Positions 14,587 through 23,260 are shown, numbered from the stretch's first letter. The stretch: DNA of 33,401 bases from Candidatus Segatella mututuai (GCA_002439605.1 DJOI01000056.1:1-33401), one strand, 5' to 3'. The notes: generated by a model not told the origin, from the sequence alone. A program made the numbers and translations.

Positions 14587-16302
14587 TTACTTGTTGAGCT
14601 TGGCCCAGGTGTCTTTCAGTCCTACGGTCTTATTGAATATTGGATGCTCTGCAGTTGTGTCGAGGTCGGCCATGAAGTAACCGATGCGCTGGAACTGGAG
14701 ATACTCGCCTGGCTTCTTGATAGCGGCGTATTCCTCAACATAGCAGTTGCTTAAAGTGTGTAGGCTCTCTGGGTTGAGTAACTCGCGGAAGTCGCGCTCA
14801 TCGGCAGATGGGTTCTCTACGTTGAACAGGCGGTCATACTCACGTATCTCTGCCTTCACACAATGGTCTGCAGATACCCAGTGCAGGGTTCCTTTCACCT
14901 TGCGGTTGGCTCCTTCCATTCCACTCTTGCTGATAGGATCGTATTCTGCCTGTATCTCGACGATGTTTCCTTCTGCGTCCTTGGTGCATCCAGTACACTT
15001 TACGATATAGGCATTCTTCAGACGAACCTCCTTGCCTGGAGTCATGCGGAAGAATTTCTTGGGAGCGTCTTCCATGAAGTCGCTACGCTCTATCCACAGA
15101 TTCTTGCTGAAGGTAATGGTATGTGTGCCGTCAGCCTCGTTTTCTGGATTGTTAATAGCTTCCATTTCCTCGCATTTTCCTTCAGGATAGTTGGTGATGA
15201 CGAGTTTCACAGGGGCGAGCACAGCGCTTACTCGGCATGCTTTCTTGTTTAAATCCTCGCGTACAGAAGCCTCGAGAAGTGCCATGTCATTGAGGGCGTC
15301 AAACTTAGTGTAGCCTATACTGTCGATAAACATACGAATACTCTCAGGCGAATAGCCACGGCGGCGCATTCCGCAGAGTGTAGGCATGCGAGGATCGTCC
15401 CATCCGTTTACGAGATGTTCGTCAACGAGTGTGTGCAACTTACGTTTGCTCATCACCGTGTAGGTGAGGTTCAATCGGTTGAACTCTATCTGTCGTGGGC
15501 GGTTATCGTGCAGGTTGTCTGCTGTGTTGTCCATTTCCTTGAGAAAATCGATAAACTTGTCGTACAAAGGACGGTGGGGAACAAACTCCAAGGTGCAGAT
15601 AGAGTGGGTTACCCCTTCGAAGTAGTCGCTCTGTCCGTGGGCAAAGTCATACATTGGATAGCAGTGCCATTTGGTGCCAGTTCGGTGGTGTGGAGCCTGA
15701 ATTATACGATAGATGATAGGGTCGCGAAAGTGCATGTTGGGATTTGCCATGTCGAGTTTGGCACGCAGCACCATGCTTCCTTCTACCGCCTCGGGAGTGT
15801 TCATCTTCTCGAAAAGTACAAGGCTTTCCTCGACAGGGCGGTCACGATAAGGGCTTGCCGTGCCTGGTGTGGTAGGAGTGCCCTTTTGTTCTGCTATCTG
15901 CTCTGCGGTCTGCTCGTCGATGTACGCATGTCCGTTTTTGATCATCCAGACGGCAAAGTTCCACAGCTTCTCAAAATAGTCGGAAGCATAGTAGATATTG
16001 CCCCACTTGAAACCGAGCCATTGTATGTCTTGCAGAATGTTTTCTACATATTCGTTGTTCTCCTTACTGGGGTTTGTATCGTCGAAACGAAGGTTGCAGA
16101 TACCATTGTACTTCTCTGCCACACCAAAGTCCATGCAAATAGCTTTGGCGTGCCCGATGTGCAGATATCCGTTAGGCTCGGGGGGGAAGCGTGTCTGTAT
16201 GCGACCGTTGTTTTTCCCTTCCTTAAGGTCTTCTTCCACAAATTGTTCAACAAAAGAGATGCTTTTCTTCTCCTCGTTTGGATTTTCTTCATTTATTGCC
16301 AT
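14587..16302 (-). CDS. glnS: glutaminyl-tRNA synthetase
   Basis: GlnRS charges tRNA-Gln directly with glutamine. The 571-residue length is normal for a bacterial class I enzyme. The class I signature appears as FPPEPNGYLHIGHAK (HIGH at 48-51), the KMSKS-like loop as VMSKRKL, and the catalytic core contains RFDDTNPSKE and YASDYFEKLW. The C-terminal beta-barrel anticodon-binding region follows and ends PIFNKTVGLKDTWAKL. A minus-strand -7-like box (plus-strand CAAAGTTA, 16344-16351) lies about 40 bases upstream, without a clear -33. dedA follows after 42 bases. A long open frame on the opposite strand is a shadow. Confidence 0.97.
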   Translation of the reverse strand: MAINEENPNEEKKSISFVEQFVEEDLKEGKNNGRIQTRFPPEPNGYLHIGHAKAICMDFGVAEKYNGICNLRFDDTNPSKENNEYVENILQDIQWLGFKWGNIYYASDYFEKLWNFAVWMIKNGHAYIDEQTAEQIAEQKGTPTTPGTASPYRDRPVEESLVLFEKMNTPEAVEGSMVLRAKLDMANPNMHFRDPIIYRIIQAPHHRTGTKWHCYPMYDFAHGQSDYFEGVTHSICTLEFVPHRPLYDKFIDFLKEMDNTADNLHDNRPRQIEFNRLNLTYTVMSKRKLHTLVDEHLVNGWDDPRMPTLCGMRRRGYSPESIRMFIDSIGYTKFDALNDMALLEASVREDLNKKACRVSAVLAPVKLVITNYPEGKCEEMEAINNPENEADGTHTITFSKNLWIERSDFMEDAPKKFFRMTPGKEVRLKNAYIVKCTGCTKDAEGNIVEIQAEYDPISKSGMEGANRKVKGTLHWVSADHCVKAEIREYDRLFNVENPSADERDFRELLNPESLHTLSNCYVEEYAAIKKPGEYLQFQRIGYFMADLDTTAEHPIFNKTVGLKDTWAKLNK

Positions 16303-16508
16303 ATTTCAATGAGATATGTTTTTATATTAATAATAGTGTGGTGCAAAGTTACAAAATAAATTGTAAGTATGAAAATATATGGGCGTTATATTTTGTAGAA
16401 ATAGTGGAGATGTGTATAAAAAGATTGATTGTAAGATATTTTATAAGAATTTTCAAAAAAAAGTAGCAAAAACCTACTAAAACGTTTTTTTATTCAAAAT
16501 ATTTTTAC

Positions 16509-16607
16509 TATCTTTGCAAACGTTATCCTGAATACAATCTTTTTACCTTAAACAGAACTAATACCTATTGAATAGACGCTCCTCACTGTGAAGTGAAGAG
16601 CGTTTTT
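16509..16607 (+). ncRNA. candidate small RNA or attenuated leader
   Basis: A promoter box TATCTTTG (16509-16516, followed by C) is followed about 60 bases later by a strong intrinsic terminator at 16577-16607. No open frame lies between. A transcript from about 16520 to 16607 would be near 85 nt. It could be a small RNA, or the leader of a gene lost when the mobile elements to the right inserted. The -33 region (16486-16489) is only T-rich. I do not recognise the RNA. Confidence 0.4.
16577..16607 (+). terminator. intrinsic terminator with GNRA-type loop
   Basis: An 11-bp stem with one C-A mismatch (16577-16587/16592-16602), a GTGA loop and five T residues (16603-16607). It lies 14 bases upstream of the group II intron 5' end. 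Confidence 0.8.
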
Positions 16608-16621
16608 GGTTTAACTATCAT

Positions 16622-16925
16622 GTGTGTTGTCTAATGGGTGCAAGTCCCTAACGAGCCATAGTAGTGGAAATCGTCCAGCCAGAGAGACAAGGGCATCCGT
16701 GGTGACGCGGAATCTGAAAGAAGTCAGCGGCAAACATCTGACCCAACGCACAAAAACTTGATACAAGGCTATATGCAGGGATAAGGCTGCCAAAAGAGTC
16801 AAAGCCCAATAACTACTCGGAACTGCCTATAGTAAATCAAGTGGGTATAAGGTGGAAAGACAACATGCTTAACTAGTGAGGTCTCACGGCATGGGAATTA
16901 GTTTCTCTGCAAAATCCATGGAGTA
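16622..16925 (+). mobile_element. group II intron, 5' part only
   Basis: The stretch begins with the group II 5' consensus GTGTG (16622-16626). It carries domain I words common to bacterial group II introns: GGGTGCAAGTCCCTAACG, AAGGGCATCCGTGGTGACG and GGAATCTGAAAGAAGTC, and further on GAGGTCTCACGGCATG. No reverse transcriptase/maturase frame and no domain V (the usual GAGCCG...GTACGGTTC hairpin) follow. Sequence resembling an IS66 transposase takes over at about 16926. This is therefore a 5' fragment that cannot splice by itself. The right border is approximate. The intron subclass is not assigned. Confidence 0.7.
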
Positions 16926-17305
16926 ATGCCCAAGGTGAAAACTACTGAGCACCAATATTTCGAGAAGGTATGTTCTTGTGGTCACCACAACAAGGTGGAC
17001 GCTCCAAATTGCAGTGTGACTTATGGCAAGAACCTCAGAGTCATGGTTGTATATCTACTGCACGTACAATGTCTCTCTATGGAGAGGTGAAGGATTATCT
17101 GTTCACTTTCCTTTATGACTTCCCCATACCCTATGATAATAATGCGAGCGAAAGAGGAGTGAGGAAGATAAAAGTCAAACAGAAAGTCAGTGGCTGTTTC
17201 CGTACCAACGAAGGTGCTGACATCTTTGCTCAAATATATTCCATCGTGGAGACTGCCAAGAAAAATGGCAATTCTAAATATGCAGCTATGCTTGCCATGC
17301 TTTAA
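16926..17305 (+). pseudogene. IS66-family transposase, internally deleted and frameshifted
   Basis: Two pieces of an IS66-type transposase lie side by side in different frames. Frame A (about 16926-17090) reads TTEHQYFEKVCSCGHHNK and then YGKNLRVMVVYLLHVQCL, resembling the N-terminal zinc-finger region, and stops at 17088-17090. Frame B (about 17090-17305) reads YDFPIPYDNNASERGVRKIK, KQKVSGCFRTNEGADIFAQI and a YSIVETAKKNG tail, the conserved C-terminal catalytic end. Intact IS66 transposases are about 450-530 residues; here the central catalytic region (roughly 250-350 residues) is gone. The element cannot transpose by itself. Confidence 0.75.
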
Positions 17306-17321
17306 TGGCAAGCATAGCTGC
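17282..17321. repeat. 17-bp perfect inverted repeat over the IS66 stop codon
   Basis: GCAGCTATGCTTGCCAT (17282-17298) and its exact complement (17305-17321) flank a 6-nt loop that includes the first bases of the transposase stop codon. It probably forms a strong hairpin at the 3' end of the transposase RNA. Confidence 0.85.
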
Positions 17322-17337
17322 GTACCTTATATTTTTA

Positions 17338-17355
17338 GGGCTGCTGAATAGTTAC
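17338..17355 (-). mobile_element. probable right end of the IS66 element
   Basis: Read inward on the minus strand, the sequence is GTAACTATTCAGCAGCCC. IS66 ends usually begin GTAA, so 17355 is a plausible element boundary. The matching left end was not found in the window, in keeping with loss of that side. Confidence 0.45.
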
Positions 17356-17413
17356 CCATTTCGCTGCTGATAAGTTAAAAGCTATTAAATGATTTTGTTT
17401 CGGGGGGGGGAAT

Positions 17414-17444
17414 TTTGTGAATTGGCAAAAAAGTAATATTTTTG
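17414..17444 (+). promoter_or_regulatory. Bacteroidetes promoter with adjacent G9 tract
   Basis: TTTG (17414-17417), 19 bases, TATTTTTG (17437-17444), then C. A run of nine G residues (17402-17410) sits three bases before the -33 side. The promoter would drive the gene starting at 17501. Confidence 0.6.
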
Positions 17445-17500
17445 CAAAGAAAATTGTAAAAAGTCGCCTGTAGAGTATTTATAAATAAAAAGTAAAGGAT

Positions 17501-17887
17501 ATGTTGAAACAAACGATAGCTAATGACGAATTTAATCGTTTTTGGGAACTGCATCAGAAACAGCTTATACTAAATGCGCCCAAGATAATGAGGGACGAGT
17601 ACGTGGAGTCGACCCAGCTCAATTCTCCCGTGGATTGGTTGTGCTTTATCCTCCCCTTGGGTGTGGGCATCCTTGTTCAGCCTTGCATTAGGTTGGAGAG
17701 TGAAATCCTGTCTTGGATTGCCATGGTGGTGATAGTTGTCGCTCTGTTTGTCTTAATGCAGATGGTAAAGCCTTACATCAGCAAGAAGAAGTCTACCTCG
17801 CAGGTGGTCGACCGTATCAAGGAATTTTATTATTCTGAGTATCGGCAACAAGGAAGTTTGGAAAACTTCAAGGCGTGGCTGGGATAG
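17501..17887 (+). CDS. small membrane protein of unknown function
   Basis: The 128-residue protein has a hydrophilic N-terminal 45 residues, two adjacent hydrophobic segments (about 46-62 and 69-88) and a charged C-terminal tail ending QGSLENFKAWLG. It is probably an inner-membrane protein with both ends in the cytoplasm. I recognise no family. It has its own promoter (17414-17444), next to the IS66 remnant and a G9 tract. It is convergent with hemW, whose stop codon lies 31 bases past its own. No function is assigned. Confidence 0.75.
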   Translation: MLKQTIANDEFNRFWELHQKQLILNAPKIMRDEYVESTQLNSPVDWLCFILPLGVGILVQPCIRLESEILSWIAMVVIVVALFVLMQMVKPYISKKKSTSQVVDRIKEFYYSEYRQQGSLENFKAWLG

Positions 17888-17918
17888 TCTCGGCTCTTTG
17901 TATGAGTGGGTTGGGGCA

Positions 17919-19070
17919 TTACACCAGCATGAAGTCGCTCATGATGTCGTTGGAGATGTAGAGCCCTTTCCGGGTAAGTGTCAAACGCCCGTCTTTTATT
18001 ACCATCTGCTGGCGGGCTATGTGCCTGCTGGCTTCAGTGAGCAGGGTTTGGTAGAGAGAGTCTCCAAACTCTTTTTTGATGTTCTCGAGCGTTATTCCGT
18101 CACTCGTACGTAATGCAGTTGCTATCAGGTCGTTGTACCTTGTCTCCTTATTCAGTATTTCACTTTCTTGTTCTGTCTTTCCAGCTTCTATGTTCTGGAT
18201 GTATTGATGGATGTCGGCAACGTTCCAGCTGCGCATGACCTCGGGCTTGCGTCTATATGAATGGGCCGCTGTTCCCAAACCGATGTAGGGCACCTCATGC
18301 CAGTAATTGCTGTTGTGGCGCGAGCGGAATCCTGGCCTTGCAAAGTTACTTATCTCGTAGTGCTCATATCCGGAAGCTGTCATTTCATCGATGAGTATCT
18401 CGTACATTTGTAGGTAGGTGTCTTCGTTGGTTTCCTTTACTTTCTCTTGTTGTAGCATGTGATACAGAACAGTGCCTCCTTCGTACATGAGGCTGTATGC
18501 TGAGAGGTGTTCCACGTTCAGCGAGATAGCGTGTTCGATGTCTTGCCGCCATTCCTGGATGGTTTCGTCGGGAAATCCAAACATCAGGTCGATGCTGATG
18601 TTGCTGATGCCTGCTTCTCTCAACAGACGAATGGCTTTCTCTACCTCTTGGGCAGTGTGTCTTCTGTGCAGAAACCGCAGGCGATTGTCAGAGAAAGTCT
18701 GGGCTCCCATGCTGATGCGGTTGATGGACAATTGGCTGAGAGTATGGCAAAAGCTTGGTGTAATGTCGTCGGGATTACACTCCATGGTGACTTCCATGTT
18801 TTCTGCCAGGTTGGAGCCATAATGCTGGCTGATGCCTTCGAATAGACGGAAAAGTTGTTGGCTGGTCAGTTGGCTGGGCGTACCTCCTCCCAAGTATATG
18901 GTTTCTATCTGTGCATGTTCTCCCAGGGCATGGTCAATGGTTCTTAATGCCATCTCGTGGCAGAGTGAGTCAACGTATGCATCTCTCATCTTCAGGGATG
19001 TGGTGCTGTAAAAACCGCAATAGATGCAGCGGCTCTCGCAGAATGGTATGTGTATGTAAAGTCCTGCCAT
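17919..19070 (-). CDS. hemW: radical SAM heme chaperone HemW
   Basis: HemW is a radical SAM-family protein that binds heme and helps insert it into respiratory enzymes; it was long misannotated as oxygen-independent coproporphyrinogen oxidase. The 383-residue length fits HemW. The start gives MAGLYIHIPFCESRCIYCGF with the iron-sulfur cysteines Cys11, Cys15 and Cys18. Further family motifs are IETIYLGGGTPSQL, EVTMECNPDD, NRISMGAQTFSD, NISIDLMFGFP and HYEISNFARPG. A minus-strand -7-like box (plus-strand CAAAATTA, 19134-19141) lies 63 bases upstream. It is convergent with the 128-residue membrane protein gene. Confidence 0.93.
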   Translation of the reverse strand: MAGLYIHIPFCESRCIYCGFYSTTSLKMRDAYVDSLCHEMALRTIDHALGEHAQIETIYLGGGTPSQLTSQQLFRLFEGISQHYGSNLAENMEVTMECNPDDITPSFCHTLSQLSINRISMGAQTFSDNRLRFLHRRHTAQEVEKAIRLLREAGISNISIDLMFGFPDETIQEWRQDIEHAISLNVEHLSAYSLMYEGGTVLYHMLQQEKVKETNEDTYLQMYEILIDEMTASGYEHYEISNFARPGFRSRHNSNYWHEVPYIGLGTAAHSYRRKPEVMRSWNVADIHQYIQNIEAGKTEQESEILNKETRYNDLIATALRTSDGITLENIKKEFGDSLYQTLLTEASRHIARQQMVIKDGRLTLTRKGLYISNDIMSDFMLV

Positions 19071-19280
19071 TTTCTCTCTATATATAATAAGGTGTAAACC
19101 TGTTTTTGGGTATTACTAAGATGCAAAATTACTAATATGTTTTAAAAGAAATGGGATTTGTGCGCAAAACTTTTTGTTTTTTTGCAAATAATCACTATCT
19201 TAGTAGCCATAAAAGCGGAGAAGAAACCACTTCGCCCTTTTGACAACTTTATGTATAACCCTTATTAAATCTATAGCGTC

Positions 19281-21443
19281 ATGAGAGTATATCAGACAAA
19301 TGAGATCAAAAACATCGCGTTGCTGGGCAGTGCGGGTAGCGGCAAGACTACACTTGCCGAAAGTATGTTATTCGAAGCAGGCATTATCAAGCGTAGAGGC
19401 TCTGTAGAGGCGAAGAATACGGTGAGTGACTACTTCCCCGTTGAGTTGGAATATGGCTATTCGGTATTCCCTACTGTTTTTCATGTGGAATGGAACAACA
19501 AAAAGCTTAATATCATAGACTGTCCTGGAAGTGACGATTTCGTGGGTGGTGCCATTACTTCGCTCAATGTTACCGATCAGGCTGTGATTCTTATCAATGG
19601 TCAGTATGGTCCGGAGGTGGGTACACAGAATAATTTCCGCTATACGGAGAAACTTGGCAAGCCCGTTATCTTCCTTGTCAATCAACTCGATTCCGACAAG
19701 TGTGACTTTGATAATATCGTAGCCTCTATGCACGATATCTATGGCCCTAAGTGTGTGCAGATACAGTATCCCGTCGAGACAGGTTCTGGTTTCAATGCTC
19801 TCATTGACGTGTTATTGATGAAAAAATATTCCTGGAAGCCAGAAGGAGGTGCTCCTATCATAGAGGAGATCCCAGAAGAGGAGATGGATAAGGCCATGGA
19901 GTTGCACAAGGCTCTCGTTGAGGCTGCTGCCGGGAATGACGAGGGCTTGATGGAGAAGTTCTTTGAGAGTGAGAGCCTTACCGAAGACGAACTGCGTGAG
20001 GGTATTCGCAAGGGATTGGTAACTCGTAGTATCTTCCCTGTGTTCTGTGTCTGCGCAGGTAAGGATATGGGGGTGCGCCGTTTGATGGAATTCTTGGGTA
20101 ATGTGGTACCTTTTGTCAGCGAGATGCCTAAGTTGCATAATACCCGTGGTGAGGAGATTACTCCTGATGCTGCAGGCCCTGAGAGTGTTTACTTCTTCAA
20201 AACAGGTGTGGAACCGCATATTGGTGAGGTAAGCTACTTTAAGGTAATGAGTGGTACCGTGAAGTCGGGCGATGACCTGACAAATGCCGACCGTGGAAGC
20301 AAGGAGCGTATTGGACAACTTTATGCTTGTGCTGGTGCTAACCGTGTTCCTGTAGATAAGATGGAAGCTGGCGATATCGGATGTACAGTGAAATTGAAGG
20401 ATGTGAAGACGGGCAATACACTGAATGGAAAGGGTGCAGAGTGGCGTTTCGACTTCATTAAGTATCCTAACTCCAAATACTCTCGTGCCGTGAAAGCTGT
20501 CAATGCTCAGGATACAGAGAAACTGATGGCTGCTCTTCTGAAGATGCACCAGGAGGATCCTACATGGGTGGTAGAGCAGAGCAAGGAGCTGCGCCAGGTG
20601 ATTGTTCATGGACAAGGTGAGTTCCATTTGCGCACTTTGAAGTGGCGTCTGGAGAACAACGAGAAGTTGAACATTGTCTTTGGTGAGCCTCGTATTCCTT
20701 ATCGTGAGACTATTACCAAGAAGGCTCGTGCATGCTACCGCCATAAGAAACAGAGTGGTGGCGCCGGACAGTTTGGCGAGGTACACCTGATTGTGGAGCC
20801 ATACGCAGAAGGCATGCCCGACCCGACCTCATTTTCTTTCAACGGCCAGGAGTTCAAGATGAATATCAAGAGCCGCGAGGAAATATCATTGGAGTGGGGA
20901 GGCAAGTTGGTGTTCCTCAATTCTGTAGTAGGTGGTGCCATTGATGCACGCTTCATGCCTGCCATTCTCAAGGGCATTATGGACTGCATGGAGCATGGCC
21001 CGCTGACAGGAAGCTATGCTCGCGACGTAAGAGTTATCGTATACGATGGAAAGATGCACCCTGTAGACAGCAATGAGCTGTCGTTCATGTTGGCTGCCCG
21101 TCATGCCTTCAGTGATGCCTTCAAGTTGGCTGGGCCTAAGATTCTTGAGCCTATCTATGACTTGGAGGTGTATGTTCCTTCCGATTTCATGGGTGATGTG
21201 ATGAGTGACTTACAGGGACGCCGTGCTCTTATTATGGGCATGGACAGCGAGGCTGGCTATCAGAAGTTGAGTGCGAAGATTCCATTGAAGGAACTTTCCA
21301 ACTATTCTATCTCTCTCAGCTCGCTGACGGGTGGACGCGCTTCTTTCACTACCAAGTTTGCAAGTTATGAGCTTGTTCCTAACGACATTCAGGGCAAGTT
21401 GATAGCCGAGCACGAGGCGGAATTGGCTAAAGAGGAAGAGTAA
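19281..21443 (+). CDS. elongation factor G paralogue (EF-G2-like), GTPase motifs altered
   Basis: The 720-residue protein has full EF-G architecture (G domain, domains II-V), which would place it in the cytoplasm on the ribosome. The P-loop is present (GSAGSGKT, 16-23). But the switch II motif, DTPGHVDF in normal EF-G, reads DCPGSDDF (80-87) with Ser84 in place of the catalytic His. The NKxD motif reads NQLD (134-137), and the switch I RGITI motif is not recognisable. In Bacteroides a second EF-G that lacks GTPase activity (EF-G2) is known to support translation under carbon starvation; this gene fits that group by these changes. A TTTG-N19-TATCTTAG promoter-like pair (19173-19203) lies upstream and a strong terminator (21472-21511) follows, so it is probably monocistronic. 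Confidence 0.88.
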   Translation: MRVYQTNEIKNIALLGSAGSGKTTLAESMLFEAGIIKRRGSVEAKNTVSDYFPVELEYGYSVFPTVFHVEWNNKKLNIIDCPGSDDFVGGAITSLNVTDQAVILINGQYGPEVGTQNNFRYTEKLGKPVIFLVNQLDSDKCDFDNIVASMHDIYGPKCVQIQYPVETGSGFNALIDVLLMKKYSWKPEGGAPIIEEIPEEEMDKAMELHKALVEAAAGNDEGLMEKFFESESLTEDELREGIRKGLVTRSIFPVFCVCAGKDMGVRRLMEFLGNVVPFVSEMPKLHNTRGEEITPDAAGPESVYFFKTGVEPHIGEVSYFKVMSGTVKSGDDLTNADRGSKERIGQLYACAGANRVPVDKMEAGDIGCTVKLKDVKTGNTLNGKGAEWRFDFIKYPNSKYSRAVKAVNAQDTEKLMAALLKMHQEDPTWVVEQSKELRQVIVHGQGEFHLRTLKWRLENNEKLNIVFGEPRIPYRETITKKARACYRHKKQSGGAGQFGEVHLIVEPYAEGMPDPTSFSFNGQEFKMNIKSREEISLEWGGKLVFLNSVVGGAIDARFMPAILKGIMDCMEHGPLTGSYARDVRVIVYDGKMHPVDSNELSFMLAARHAFSDAFKLAGPKILEPIYDLEVYVPSDFMGDVMSDLQGRRALIMGMDSEAGYQKLSAKIPLKELSNYSISLSSLTGGRASFTTKFASYELVPNDIQGKLIAEHEAELAKEEE

Positions 21444-21471
21444 TTACTTGTGGATAAAAATAAAATTCAGA

Positions 21472-21511
21472 AAGAGGACATGCAGATTGGTGCATGTCCT
21501 CTTGGCTTTTT
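21472..21511 (+). terminator. intrinsic terminator after the EF-G paralogue
   Basis: A perfect 13-bp stem (AAGAGGACATGCA, 21472-21484, with 21491-21503), a 6-nt loop and a T5 run at 21507-21511. Confidence 0.88.
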
Positions 21512-21634
21512 GGGCAGAAATGGTGCTGTGACTTTCATGGTTGGCTTCTGTAAGCTAAGATAAATGCTTATAAGCAATTATTATATATATATATTGTTAA
21601 TAATTATAAATTGTTAGTAAATAATTAACGACAA

Positions 21635-21668
21635 TTTGTTAATCGTTTAAGGATTTTGTCTATCTTTG
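21635..21668 (+). promoter_or_regulatory. promoter abutting the rprX start codon
   Basis: TTTG (21635-21638), 22 bases, TATCTTTG (21661-21668), then C. The predicted transcript start is near 21672, only about 2 bases before the ATG at 21674, so the mRNA could be almost leaderless. Confidence 0.55.
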
Positions 21669-21673
21669 CTGTC

Positions 21674-23233
21674 ATGAAGAAAAAAACGATTTGGATTATT
21701 GCCATTATCATGGGTTTTTCTTTCTTGGCTTTGCTTTTCCTTCAACTGGGTTACATCCAGGAGATGGTGAATATGAAGAAAGAACAGTTTGACGAGTCTG
21801 TCAACAGAGCCCTATATCAAGCTTCAAGAAACTTGGAGTTGAACGAGACGTTGCGCTATTTGGAGAAAGACGTCAATGAGTCAGAGCGCAGGGCTGCTCG
21901 ACAAGATTCAGTTGGCGCAAGAAGCGGACAGGTTGACGGCACCATCCAGCGCTCGCATCAATACTCGGTAACAGGAAAGGACGGCACCATCTATTCCTCA
22001 TTCGAGCTGAAGACCATTGCCACCAATCCTGCCCAGATGCCAAAGGCTATGATTCTGCGGAGCGACAAGAATTCTTTGCATGAGACTCAGAAGTCTTTGC
22101 AGGAAATTGTCAAGAACAGATATGTTTATCAAAAGGCATTGCTCGACGAGGTGGTTTACTCTATCCTCTATTCGGCATCCGACAAGCCGTTGAAGGAACG
22201 CATCAACTTCAAGCAGCTCGACCAAGACCTCAAGGCGGAAATGATGAACAATGGTATCAATATACCTTATCATTTTACGGTAAGCACCCAGGATGGCAGA
22301 GAGGTGTATCGTTGTCCTGACTATTCCGACGAAGGCGAGGAATATAGTTACTCGCAAGTGTTGTTCCGCAACGACCCTCAGTCGAAAATGGGAGTTGTGA
22401 AGGTACACTTCCCCGATATGAACAGCTATATCTTCTCGAGTGTACGTTTCATGATACCAAGTATCATCTTTACTTTGGTGTTGTTGGTAACTTTTATCTT
22501 CACCATTGTGGTGATATTCCGACAAAAGCGTTATACCGAGATTAAAAACGATTTCATCAACAATATGACACATGAGCTGAAGACACCTATTGCCAGCATT
22601 AGTTTGGCGGCCCAGATGCTTAACGACCCCTCGGTGTCTAAAAGCGAACAAATGCAGAAACACTTGGGCGCAGTCATCAACGACGAATCAAAACGCTTGC
22701 GCTTCTTAGTAGAGAAGGTTTTGCAGATGAGTATGTTCGACCGCAAGAAGGCTGTGTTTAAGAAGAAGGAGCTTGACCTCAACGAGATGGTGGAGAATAT
22801 TGCTCATTCATTCTCGTTGCGTGTGGAGCATACAGGTGGGAAGGTTTATACGGATATCGAGGCGGTGGATTCCTCCATATATGTGGATGAGGTTCATTTC
22901 CAGAATGTTATCTTCAACTTGATGGACAATGCCGTGAAGTATCGCAAACCAAGCGAGGCGCTCTATATAACGATGAAGACGTGGAACGACGACCAGCATT
23001 TGTACCTGTCTATTACAGACAATGGATTGGGTATGAAGAAAGAGAACCTGAAGAAGATTTTTGATAAGTTCTATCGTGTTCATACGGGCAATGTGCATGA
23101 TGTCAAGGGCTTCGGATTGGGGTTGGCTTATGTCAAGAAGATGGTAGACTTGCATGATGGCGAAATCAAGGTAGACAGTGAGTATGGCAAGGGTACAACC
23201 TTCACGATTAAGTTGCCTGTGATTCACGATTAA
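21674..23233 (+). CDS. rprX: sensor histidine kinase, RprX-like
   Basis: The product from the ATG at 21674 is 519 residues; the in-frame TTG at 21656 is less likely. It has an N-terminal membrane segment (about 5-24), a periplasmic sensor region (about 25-255), a second membrane segment (about 256-280), then a cytoplasmic kinase core. The H-box is FINNMTHELKTPIASISLA with His300, the N-box has DNAVKYRKPSE, G1 has DNGLGM and G2 has GFGLGLAYVKKM. The partner response regulator starts 27 bases downstream. The pair resembles RprX-RprY of Bacteroides fragilis, first found as a regulator linked to tetracycline-resistance effects. The signal sensed is not evident. Confidence 0.85.
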   Translation: MKKKTIWIIAIIMGFSFLALLFLQLGYIQEMVNMKKEQFDESVNRALYQASRNLELNETLRYLEKDVNESERRAARQDSVGARSGQVDGTIQRSHQYSVTGKDGTIYSSFELKTIATNPAQMPKAMILRSDKNSLHETQKSLQEIVKNRYVYQKALLDEVVYSILYSASDKPLKERINFKQLDQDLKAEMMNNGINIPYHFTVSTQDGREVYRCPDYSDEGEEYSYSQVLFRNDPQSKMGVVKVHFPDMNSYIFSSVRFMIPSIIFTLVLLVTFIFTIVVIFRQKRYTEIKNDFINNMTHELKTPIASISLAAQMLNDPSVSKSEQMQKHLGAVINDESKRLRFLVEKVLQMSMFDRKKAVFKKKELDLNEMVENIAHSFSLRVEHTGGKVYTDIEAVDSSIYVDEVHFQNVIFNLMDNAVKYRKPSEALYITMKTWNDDQHLYLSITDNGLGMKKENLKKIFDKFYRVHTGNVHDVKGFGLGLAYVKKMVDLHDGEIKVDSEYGKGTTFTIKLPVIHD

Positions 23234-23260
23234 AAAAATAACAATTAAAACTATAAGATT

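Noticed and set aside
15415..16359. 314-residue open frame on the plus strand
   Set aside because: Lies wholly opposite glnS, which has all family motifs; no promoter and no recognisable domain.
19812..20786. 324-residue open frame on the minus strand
   Set aside because: Antisense shadow of the EF-G paralogue gene.
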